From Humulus lupulus (Eukaryota; Streptophyta; Magnoliopsida; Rosales; Cannabaceae): a stretch of DNA of 64,000 nt. Below the pieces are notes generated by a model that was not told where the DNA came from, did not search any database, and saw only the letters and a program-made list of their open reading frames with translations. Positions within the stretch are counted from its first letter, which is position 1. Each line of letters starts with the position of its first letter. Positions 46,807-56,582 of the stretch are shown in pieces. The stretch is from assembly GCF_963169125.1 (NCBI RefSeq), contig NC_084801.1, forward strand, positions 115,595,061 through 115,659,060. The letters run 5' to 3'. Made by a program: the position numbers and the translations under genes.

Positions 46807-49800
46807 TCAAGGAAGAGGAGTCTCCTTGGCCTTCTCAGCATCTGCAGCACCGGATTCCTCAAGACGAATAGCATGACTATCCTCCTGGGCTCCCTCCGAA
46901 ACGGCGTCCCGAACAGCCTCTTCCTTTTCGAGTTGCTCAGCCTTCTCCTTCTCGAGATGTTCAGCTTCTTCTTTCTCGAGCCGAGCGTTCCACCTTTCAA
47001 GAAGCGGCGCCTCGTGAGGACCTAAGAAGCTGGTGTCCAGATCTTCATTGTAGGCCCACATCCGGTACATGGCCGAGTCGACCGCCTTCTCTTTCTTCTC
47101 CTTGTACTCGGCAAGGAGACGAGCTTTCGCATCCTCCATGATGTCGAAGGTGGCGACCTTGTCCTCTTCAAGCTTCTTATTGGTCTCCCGAAGCTGGATG
47201 ATCTCTTTTTTATGCTCCTCGAGCTCAGCCTTCAACTTCCCGAGCTCGGTGGCCATACCCTCACGCTCCTTAACTCCCGCCTCGAGCTTCGCATTCACCG
47301 CCTTCAGATCATCGCTCGCCTTGAGGTGAAGATCTTTCGCCTCCTGAGCATGAATCTTGCTCGAATGGATCTCATGGTTTAACTGGTAATTGAGCTGAGC
47401 AGTGAAGGCAAGAGCCTGAAAAACAAGTAAACCATCATTAGCTCCAGGTCAGTATGATTACAAGTAGAAAAGGAAGGAGTATAGAAGAATACTCACCGCG
47501 GCGGTGTGCTCGATACTCTTCTCATAAAGAGCAGTGCAGTCTCGGGTGTCATTTAGGCACTGCCACTGGGAAGCTTCGAGGCTACCATAGCTCTGGCCGA
47601 TCCGGGACATGACATCCGAGACCACCGTGGATCCATGGGACCCAGCAGCATTGTCCACCGCATATGCGTCCATATGGGTGGAGATTGATAGCTTCTGAAC
47701 TCGGGAAGCAGAAGGCCTTTTGGAAAGTGGAGCAGAGGATGATTGACCCACCACAAGAGGTTGGGGCTCAACCATGACGGTGGCACCAACCAGCGTAGTC
47801 GGTGCCACCGCAGAGGCGACGACCTGTGAGGATGGCGCCGTCGTGGAGGTGCCGGCCTGAGTAGTCGACGCGGCAACAGAGCTCGGAACCGGCGGAGCAA
47901 GGGGAGGTGTTTTCTTGGACCTCTTGGAACCTTTGCCCGGCTGGCCGGTCTTCAGCGACCCCGCCCTAGGGCGTTTGCTCCTCTTGGCACCAGCAGTGTC
48001 GATGAGAGTGTCAAGGTCGGAGTCCATCTCGCCTGCACAAGTCACAACACGGTGAGTAAAGTGAAGCACACAAGTTGTTTTCGGTATCATAGACATATAG
48101 AGTGATGATAGAAGAAACCTAACTGGAACTCTCCCCCGAGCTCGAGCTCGGAGACCATGAAATTCCCCCGTCTTCAGAGGAGGCGGGGGGAGTGCCTTCC
48201 CTATAAGTAGGTGATAACCTCGAGAGGTCCCTATAATCATTGGTCCCATACTGCACAGCTATCCCATTCCACACCTCGTCCGTGGTGTACATGGTGTCGT
48301 ATTTCCCGAGCCCACTATCAAACCTATGGACACAGTCATCTACCTAACTCCATATGTAGAAGTGGTATCTATCCTGTGGGCACAAGACTAACCTATTGGG
48401 CCTGTGTTTTAGTAAAGTGGGGGACCACATTCTCGAAGTAGGGAGGACTTTACCTTCATCTGAATTCGAGCTCGAAGCTTCATCATTGGCCTCATTCCCA
48501 GATCGCGGACTCCTCAGGCGAACTGGGAGTGATGGCCTCGTTTCTCTCCTCGGAGGAAGGGCGCCTGTGGGCAGTGGCACCTCCTCCCAGAATTCATATT
48601 TTTTATTGGACCAGTCAGAGGTTGACTGGCCCTCTCCCAACAGCCCACAAGCTCGGAGCTTGCCCTCATGTAATAGGTACGAGAGAGACCTCCTGCCATA
48701 AGGGAGTTGGAGCAAGGCCTCTCTGTGCCTTTTCATTGCTTCATCAGGGGTGGGACGCTGAAAGGCGAGACACATTTCAACTAAATATGGATTTAAGAAC
48801 TAAAGTCTCGAGCACAGAAATAAAGGCAACGAGAATACTTACGAATCCGCCTGAACGAATAATGTCGAGACGGGGACAGACCATCTGTCCAGAAGAAGGC
48901 TCTTTTGAAGTCAGGCGGGTGGTTGGGAAGATCCTCAAAAACCTTCGTCTCCTTGGGGTAGCTCGAGAGGTAGTAAAAGCCATCCCCTCCCCGAGCTCGG
49001 GAGGGGTTACTTTTTAAACAAAAGAGATATAAAATCTCCTGAGGTGAAGGTCCTTTCCACCCCAGCTCGTGGTACAAGGACCTCAGGGCAGACAGCACCC
49101 TGTACGAATTGGTGTTGAGTTGGAACAGAGCCAACCCAACGAAATCAGTAAAGTCTTTGAAAAAAGACTTCAAGGGCAACAGCGCTCCCGCCCTCATGTG
49201 CTCCTGGCTCCATGCGGCATATTTCACTGTGGCGTCGCGGCCGCCAGGGGCGAAGCAGCTTCGTTCATGACCAGTCGTAGCTCGACACTTCAAGGTGCCC
49301 GACAAACCAAGGCCATGGAAAGCCAAGATTTCAGTTATTTGACTGGTTGTGGTAACCGAGCTCTAGTAGAGCTCGGCCTCGAACATCTCTCTCCTCGACT
49401 GCGAGGATGAAGGTTCCCCCATTAGTGAAAATTTGAGCTCTCCGGGGTGGTATGCGACAGTAACCTTCAAAGCAGGATTGAGAGGAATCGGCCTAGGACC
49501 TGAATTGGATTCCGGATAGATGGCCTCCCGAAGAACTCTCCTCTTCCCCTCTATGACTTCGTCTATCTGACGGCGGTAGTCAGCTCGAATGTCCTCTTGC
49601 TCGCGCGCAAGCTTGTATTCTCTTATCCGACATTGATTCCGGGCAAACAGCGATTCTGGGCTCGGAGATTTTGGCTCGTAAGGGATTGCCAGCAATGACC
49701 CCCACCGTCTTTCCAGATTCTGTGACATCTAACGAGAAAGAAAAAATGGTGAGGGCCATGCATGCAAGAATCACGAGCTCGATGGGATGAGCTCGGAGAT

Positions 49801-50435
49801 TTAGGAACAAGACAAACTAAATATTAAGACCCTTATTGAGGAGTCAGGGCGTGTGTTCCACGAAAAAGAAAAGGAGCGTGGATAGTTTTTTGAAAATCCT
49901 GAAATTCAAGGGAAAGAAGAGTGGCGGTTAACCAGGAAAGGCATTCTTGGGTTTCATGCATATATCAAGGACAAGGGTTTTTACCCGAAAACTTAGTGTA
50001 CAAGAAACGTCGCCTAAATTTTTTTTTCAAAACCCAGAAAATAAGAACCTCATTCAAACATCAAAACTGGGTATGAACCAGAGATGTAAATCCAGGATGG
50101 AAGTCTAAAAAAGTATAAGAGCTTATCTGATCAAAACCTCCTATCGTATTATGCTAAGGACGTAAACCAGTGTATACACGTACACAGCAAAGAACAGCGT
50201 GAATAAAAACTGACAAAATGGAAAACAAAAATTGCATACTTACACAGTAACGGCGATTACAGAGAGATTGTCGATTGAAGAAGAGGTTGCAAATAAGAAC
50301 TCACTGACTCGAACAGACCAGGATTTCTTTGTTTCTTTGGCCGAGAAAACATGCGCGGGACAGAAGTTTTTTTTTTTAGGAAGGTCTCTGGTTTTCCTTT
50401 TTCTTCTTTTCTTGCTTATGGTGAACGAAGATAAA
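46807..50435 (-). pseudogene. TatE antisense gene: five inferred exons, PF04195-like domain plus coiled coil
   Basis: Opposite to gag-pol. Inferred structure on the minus strand: leader exon about 50435-50244; intron 50243-49729 (GTAAGTATGC...CGTTAG); coding exons 49728-48843, 48758-48454, 48032-47497 and 47415-46807; introns 48842-48759, 48453-48033 and 47496-47416, all GT-AG, phases 1, 1 and 0. Spliced coding length is 2336 nt. Exon 2 starts at ATG 49728 and holds the PF04195-like domain (AGALLPLKSFFKDF, NSYRVLSALRSLYHELGW, LYLFCLKSNPSRA). Exon 4 has a basic stretch (AKRSKRPRAG) and a Ser/Thr/Ala/Pro-rich region. The last exon is a coiled coil (about 47370-47100) with an acidic tail. Breaks: TAG at 49363-49365, and exon 3 is one base off a multiple of three. 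Function unknown. Confidence 0.75.
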
Positions 50436-50460
50436 AGTGAAGGTGAAGAGTGAAGTCTTG

Positions 50461-50468
50461 TATATATA
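50461..50468 (-). promoter_or_regulatory. TATA box for the antisense gene of TatE
   Basis: On the minus strand CCTATATATACAAG, followed after about 25-30 bases by CACTCTTCACCTTCAC, a plausible start region near 50435. It sits 262 bases from the 3' LTR, similar to the roughly 200 bases in TatD. Confidence 0.62.
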
Positions 50469-50713
50469 GGTGGGAAAAAGGAGTTAATCTGGAACGTTGA
50501 ACAAAATCCTTACAAAATCCAATGGTCAGGGATCAATGACAAGATGGCGCCGAAAAGGTGTCAGACGGACGATCGTGGGCGTGTTTCCAAGGTACTCAAG
50601 TACCAAAAATGAGCAATACCTGGCTGACGCGTGTCCATTTTCAAAAGTGTGACGGTATAGTTCTCAAAGAAAGTAGTTCAAAAGTTTCCTTCTCTTAGGA
50701 TTTGAACAAATAC

Positions 50714-50729
50714 TTTTGAGGGGGCAAGA
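50714..50729 (+). promoter_or_regulatory. TatE polypurine tract
   Basis: TTTTGAGGGGGCAAGA directly before the 3' LTR start TGTTACAC at 50730; primes plus-strand DNA synthesis in LTR retroelements. Confidence 0.88.
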
Positions 50730-51528
50730 TGTTACACACAGATTTCGAGCTATGTTAATTATGACCTCGAAAGTTGGATTCGCAAATCAGTGGACTCATA
50801 AGGTTGGAAACATGCTCCAGGATTGTATGTCGAGCTTACAGGATGTAGATGACCTCGAGTATGGTGACCTCGAAGTATTCATGATCTCGAAATATAGCTC
50901 CGGGAACACACTCAGCTTCAGGGACGACTTCGGATCAGGGGTCCCGAGCTCGACGCACGTACGGTCTCGAAAGCCATGTGGCCTCGGGAGATGTTTCCAG
51001 CTCGATAGATGACGGGAAACCTGGGAGGCTAAAGCCTTAGAGATACGCGATAACCACCTTGAATATCTACAAGTGTTATAAATATGAGATGTAATTCTCA
51101 TCTATTATTGTAAATCCCCTAGAATCATGGGATATTATTTGGTCAGTTATACGTCCCCTGATCTTCAGGAGACGTTTCCTTTTATATCTGATTGTAGGCA
51201 TTTAAAGCCATTTATTTTATTTATACAAAAAGAGTAACTACCCAAAATATGTGGGATAGTATTCTGCAGCCTTCCCTATAAATAGAGAAGCCATGCACCA
51301 TTGTAAAGGGCCGAAATGCTGATCCTTGAGAGAAAACTCTGGAGAATTCATTCTTGAAGAATTCTGAGAGATAATCTTGAGTTTAATAACAAAGACTCGT
51401 GGACTAGGCAGATTTGACTGCTGAACCACGTAAAAATCGTGTGTTTACATTGTTTTATTTCAATTGGCCATTTTCAATTATTGTTTTCGTGCTCTTCTTT
51501 CATTGTTTGACGAAAAACGGCGTCAACA
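50730..51528 (+). repeat. TatE 3' LTR (799 bp)
   Basis: Near-identical to 38743-39541, ends GGCGTCAACA. Differences seen include C/A at position 10 of the LTR and eight transitions spread along it. Confidence 0.97.
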
Positions 51529-52496
51529 AAATGCATGACAAAATATTCTACACTTTAATCACATTCAAACATTTATAATAAGTAAATAAAAGCGGGTATA
51601 GTAACTTTTGGGTATTTCTAGAAAAATTACAATACTTGCAAAAAATACGTGAAAATGTAACCTAGACTATTTAAGGCCAGATGAAGAGCACCTTGATCTC
51701 GAACCTTAAGATGCAGTCTTGTTGAGCCAATGTCACCATTTTCCATATCCATTTTGAATTATACAACTTTTTAATTATTTTAAACAAACTTTGAAAATAT
51801 TAAACTTTGGGATTTAACACCCAAAAAGTTTCTAAGACCCAATTTGAATTGGGTAATTTAATTCAAAAATAAAATTAAACAATTTAAAAACTCAAAATAA
51901 TTTTAATTTTGGATATTTTAATTAAAATAATTTTAATTAAGGAAGAGAATAATTAAAACATTTTTAATTAAGGAAAATAATCAATATTATTTCAATTAAA
52001 GAAATTTTCAAATTAAAACCATTTTAATTCAATTTTAGATTTTTTAATTAAATGAATAATTAAAATAATTATGATAACAACACATTAGGGTTTGTAAGAT
52101 ACAATCCCTAGGTGTGTACCATAAGTTATGGCGGCAGTAGGGAGGTCTGACAGTGAAGGAGGCCACGGCTAGGAGGAGGCTGGCATGGGTGCACGGCTGG
52201 GCGCAGGGGCGTGCAGAGGTGCGGGCTAGCGTAGGGGCATGGCTCGGGGATCGGACCATCTCTTGAATTTCACCCATAATTTTTAAAAGAAAAATTACAA
52301 AATTCCTATGCCCCAAAATTGGCTTATATATTTCATCTATAAATTTTAAGAACAATTCCTAAACCCAAAAGCATCATGATAAACAACCCATATGAATCTA
52401 TCATCTTGAAAATAAACATCCATCTATTCAAACATATAATATAAAAATGCACATAATCCCACACCGCAATTAATAATATGCATAGATTAATGACTT
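51529..52496 (-). other. CopF leader, right part, with a GC-rich island
   Basis: AT-rich noncoding DNA continuing 38742. At about 52130-52255 it becomes GC-rich (on the minus strand GCCCGCACCTCTGCACGCCC and CAGCCGTGCACCCATGCC). The CopC leader has a comparable island about 270 bases after its primer site; here the distance is about 240. Confidence 0.6.
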
Positions 52497-52508
52497 GCTC
52501 TGGTACCA
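52497..52508 (-). promoter_or_regulatory. CopF primer-binding site, initiator-Met tRNA type
   Basis: On the minus strand TGGTACCAGAGC, one base from TGGTATCAGAGC, five bases after the LTR end. Confidence 0.8.
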
Positions 52509-52513
52509 ATTTT

Positions 52514-54681
52514 TGGAAAAACAATCAGAGTATGCAAAGGAATTGGTGTGGTGGGCCCAGTGTATACAACAACAAAAATTTAATCTCTCACATAAACAAT
52601 TTATATGATCAAGAAAATATCCAGACAGAAACATTAACATACAATATTATTAATCATACAACATATATATAAATATACAATATATTTATATGTATCATTT
52701 AAACATATATATAAATGGGGGTACTATTAATGGTTACTACCCATGGATGGTTACTTTAATATTAATCATTAGATTAAGATCAACGGTCCATATTTATAGT
52801 TGTTAATTAATATTTCTAAAAATAAATTTTGATTTTTTTTTTAATTTTTGGAAATGTTATCTGATTACATGGCAGTCACATATTTATTAAATTAAAGAAT
52901 TAAAAAAAATCTTATTTAAACATTATTTATGAAAATTCAAAATTAATGTAGAAAACAATATTTACCTATTGGTGACTTGCTATACCAAGTCACTATGTTG
53001 CTACATCATCATAATTGTTAGTACCCATCTATGGGTAGTAACCATTGAGAAGTCTTCCATACATAAATATTAAAAGAACATGAGTATTTACCTCTTGAAG
53101 CCTATCAAATGTCCTTAAGTCTTTTCGTATATATATATATCGATCTTCCTATCCAACTCTTTGAGTACTCAAACCACGGTCTTCCGAAGTATTCTCTACA
53201 CCTCAAGATGTGTGTAGACACATAGAGAACATGAGTTTGGAATTTAGGAATTACAAGTATTTCTCAACACATGAGAATTTGGATTATGGTCTGAGAAATG
53301 TTAGAATTAAAGAAGAATAAGATAATATTTTGTCTAACAAAAATTCCAAAACTTTTCTGAATTCTTACTGACTTGTGTATGGTTTCTCTTTCATTTTTTT
53401 ATTCTATAACATATATATAGAGATTATTGTCTTACCTTATTATTCCTAATAATAATATCATAATGATGATAGAAATTAATTTAGGTAAATATCTAACTTA
53501 CCAAATTTGAAAAAATCTAGTTTCAAATTATTAATTAATCGAATAAATAAAATAAAAACTACACAAATACAATATCTGTACACTGTTACATGCATGGCCC
53601 AGTCCCTGGACTGTGTCATGCGTGAACAACAGTGTAATCCCTTTTGAGAGATATTTCATTTTTCGTTTATTTATTTATTTAACTAAAATCAATCATTCCA
53701 CAAAATATGATATTATCTTTTTAAGGAAAAGATGACAACCATATTTCAAATTTTAAATTTTAAATTTTAAATTCACAATTCAAAATTCAAATTGATGATC
53801 ATCATTATCATCATCTTTTAAAATTCAATAAATCAAAAACTATTTTTGACCTACCAATTTTTTTTTCTTTCACGCAAATAAAATAATTAATTTAAAAAAT
53901 TATTTAATTTATTTATATATATGAATTTCAAAATTATATATTTAAATTAATAAACATATTTTCAAAATTTTAATAATTAATTCCAAATTAATTATTTAAC
54001 CTCAATTATCATATAATTGTATACTTGACCCGAAGAATAAAATATTTCTCAAATTTCCAAATTACATTTTTACCATTGTATCAACTCTTACCTTAATATG
54101 GTATTATAGAGTCACCCTGGAGACCTATTGACGTATAATATCAAGCTCCAATAAATATTAGATTATTAATCAAAGTTCTTTGATTAAATAATCATGTTTA
54201 TTAATCTCATGATTACTCCACTATAAATATGAGATTGAACTCTTGATCATTATAGACATATATTTACAGAGTACTTTATTAAAGAATAAAGTGTCCATTG
54301 ATATAATCATTTCATACAACGTTAATCATCTATTAATGGTTCATAATTAAAAGGGAATAAAATTACTGTTTTACCCTTTTAGCTATATCTTGTTCCTAGA
54401 GTACCATTGACTTTACTAGTGAAGGTTGTTTCACAACAAGTTTGCGACGTGAGCGCTCATAACCTTTTCAGTTCCAAAAGTCAACCTAATAGGGAACAAT
54501 TATTCAATCTATAAGAACATATAGATTCCATATTAGTTAAACTATGTCCTCGGCCATATATATCTTTGAGTCCCCAAAATAATTGTTCTTAGCCTGATCA
54601 TTCTGACAAACCTTAACGCATGAATCAAAGAATCAGATGACATATGTTCTTTTATTTGATTAGGCTTCTTATTAGCACCTC
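52514..54681 (-). repeat. CopF 5' LTR
   Basis: The low end is firm (minus strand ...GATTGTTTTTCCA before the primer site). The high end is less so: TGCTAATAAGAAGCC on the minus strand at 54681 is the best TG start before the sequence changes character. The stretch 54070-54480 aligns with CopX and loosely with the CopC LTR. It contains the MITE-like element at 52729-53046. A TATATATAG region near 53414 may be the promoter. Confidence 0.65.
52729..53046. mobile_element. MITE-like element with inverted repeats of about 27 bp
   Basis: The left end AATGGTTACTACCCATGGATGG and the right end, read in reverse complement, AATGGTTACTACCCATAGATGG are inverted copies with one or two differences. The 318-bp interior is AT-rich with no coding capacity. 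I cannot find a convincing target duplication of 2, 3, 8 or 9 bases, so the superfamily is open. Confidence 0.72.
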
Positions 54682-54869
54682 TTTACTTTGAAGGGGTTCC
54701 CTTTGGGACCTCTTCACTGCATGTGATACATGTTTGTTGGTGCACCCTTGGCTACTTGTAAGGATATGTTGACCATTTGGGTTCTTGCTATCCTTTTATA
54801 TATTTTTGCACGTGCTTGTTATTTTGTGCGAGAAGTGTCATTCTCGTCATTATGCATAGTACTATTTTT

Positions 54870-55310
54870 ATAAGGGTCTCTTTTAGGACCCTTTTTGGCT
54901 AGATGTCTTGGTGGCCACTCTAGGCTTAATAGTGGATGCTCTTCTTGAGGCCTTACCCCTCGTGGAGGTATCAACCTTTATTAGGAGGTTATTCTCATGA
55001 AAACTTTTAACTTATTTTCACAAGCGTCTCTTGTTGGGCACTTTTTGGCTAGATGGCTTAGTGGCTGCTCTAGGCTTATTAGTGGACGTCCTCCTTGAGA
55101 CCTTACCCCTCGTGGAGGTATTAGCCTATCATGAAGTTGTCCTTGCAGAACCTTTTGGCTACCTTGACATTCATAAAGGTAGCTAATCCTTATGATTTCA
55201 GGAAGTGCTCTAGGCTTATCAACGGATGTCCTCACTAAGGTTGTACCCCTCGTGGAGGTGTTTAGCCTTTGTTGTGAGGTTATCCCTGTAGAACCTCCTC
55301 TCTTTTTTTT
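54870..55310. repeat. TatR: three tandem units of 140-150 bp
   Basis: CTCTAGGCTTA, then AGTGGAT or similar, then CCTTACCCCTCGTGGAGGT recur with starts at 54918, 55068 and 55208. A further motif TTTTTGGCTAGATG precedes the first two. No coding capacity. It lies next to a stretch shared with the TatD spacer, so it is probably the pol/antisense-gene spacer of a Tat-like element. Confidence 0.8.
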
Positions 55311-55902
55311 TGCTATATACTCTGCCCCCCAAGTGATTGGTGAGATTTATCTCGTCAAGCACTTTAATCATTTTTCTCATGTACTTTGATAATTTCAATT
55401 TGCAATGGGTATACAAGAGTCACATATATGCTCGTGTAAATGAGAAGTATGATATGCAAATAAGAAACATATTCATTAAGGATGAGTAGAGTACATAGGT
55501 ATTCATGACAACAATTCGTCTATTTCATACCAGGGCAACTAGGTGACCTTTTTAATTCATAGCTGCCTCTATGGGGAGGACTTACTACTACGTTGGGAGG
55601 CTAACTAGGGTAACGTCTTTGATTCATCGTACTAAAAGTAAAGCCTTACTCGATATTCCCTCTCAGCGCGCGTATCCTCATGTAGTCATGTTCATCCTCT
55701 GCTCGGATACATTCTAGAGCTCTTTCATAGAAGTCGTCTTTGTCCTCTATTTCTCTCTTTAGCATATTTCCCCACAGTACGCTCTTCGGGTGTACTCCTG
55801 TGGTGATGGCCATTCATCCTTAGATAACCTTCCCACTTTGGCTACCTCTACATTAAAGCGCTAGATATATTTTCTCAGACTTTCATGTTTGCCTTGCATT
55901 AT
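55311..55902 (-). pseudogene. TatR: Tat-like spacer and gag debris
   Basis: 55325-55340 (GCCCCCCAAGTGATTG) matches the TatD spacer. 55770-55895 on the minus strand resembles TatB gag near 2640-2770 (around CTACCTCTACATTAAA). The frame is full of stops. The two pieces are not adjacent in an intact element, so a deletion lies between them. Confidence 0.5.
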
Positions 55903-56430
55903 TGTAATGCCCCAAAATCCCTAATAAGGTTTATGACCTTGATCAGGAGGCTGGGAGGGCCATAATTGGTTTATTATGTTATTAAATAATTATATGCATG
56001 TTTATGTGAATTATACTATAATATGATGTTAAATGCATGCATATGGGTCCACATTTTATTATAAGGGCATTTTGGTAATTTGGCCCGCTGAGGGCATAAT
56101 TGTGTATTTTGGTGCATGTTTGTGATTAATTGATAAGGCCACATTACAATGTGGATTTGTTCAAGCCATTCGGCATGAGACGATCTGGAATGCAAAGTAG
56201 CGGTTTAGTCATAACATGATTAAGTTCGAGGCTCGGGGTGAGTCTCGGGGTGATTTTAATGATTAGAGCATTGCCGGGAATTAAAGGGTAACGGGATATG
56301 GATTATTGGTGTTTGAGAATTTTGGAGAATAACGGGAATTGGAGGGCGTTAATTATAATTAACGACATAGGCGGGAAATGAAGATTTTGCCGTTGGTGGC
56401 TGTTAAGGCTTTTATTTAGACTTGAGGGCA
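55903..56430 (+). repeat. Tekay-type LTR fragment left of TekR
   Basis: Starts TGTAATGCCCCAAAATCCCTAATAAGG, carries GAGGCTCGGGGTGAGTCTCGGGGTG near 56228, and loses similarity with Tekay LTRs at about 56430. Only the first quarter of a normal LTR of about 2.3 kb is present. 56431-56582 is untranslated leader without a primer site. Confidence 0.75.
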
Positions 56431-56582
56431 TTTAGGTCTGTATGTGTATGTGCATATTGAATGACTGTGGAATATGATAACTGTCTTCTTGTTCTTGGAC
56501 CGTGAGGCGGCAAGAGGTTTAGTTATTACTACCTGACTGGTCGTATTGGTTATTATTGTTTCAGTAAGGTATTAGTGACAGA

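Larger units (their letters stand above)
38743..51528 (+). mobile_element. TatE: complete Tat-like Ty3/gypsy element, recent insertion
   Basis: 12,786 bp: 5' LTR 38743-39541, primer site 39545-39562, gag from 39590, pol to 45807, spacer with tandem repeats, antisense spliced gene (46807 to about 50435, minus strand), polypurine tract 50714-50729, 3' LTR 50730-51528. LTRs are both exactly 799 bp and by eye differ at 9 sites (about 1.1%), 8 of them transitions. At a commonly used plant rate of 1.3e-8 per site per year that is roughly 0.4 million years. Flanks TAATG and AAATG. Despite its youth, gag-pol carries at least eight breaks. It belongs to the same family group as TatB and a different one from TatD. 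Confidence 0.96.
37316..54681 (-). mobile_element. CopF: decayed Ty1/copia element, minus strand, split by TatE
   Basis: Recognised from a minus-strand 5' LTR (52514 to about 54681), an initiator-Met-type primer site (52497-52508), an AT-rich leader with a GC-rich island (51529-52496 continuing at 37841-38742), and a copia gag N-terminus (37427-37783). TatE occupies 38743-51528. No protease, integrase or reverse transcriptase remains. The leader layout resembles CopC. Confidence 0.6.

Noticed and set aside
48529..49017. 162-codon plus-strand frame in TatE
   Set aside because: Shadow of the antisense gene exons 2 and 3, crossing an inferred intron without regard to its borders.
49069..49410. 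113-codon plus-strand frame in TatE
   Set aside because: Opposite to the PF04195-like exon; no conserved equivalent in TatD.
54870..55310. CRISPR-like array
   Set aside because: Three diverged units with no short constant repeat and unique spacers; plant nuclear repeat context.
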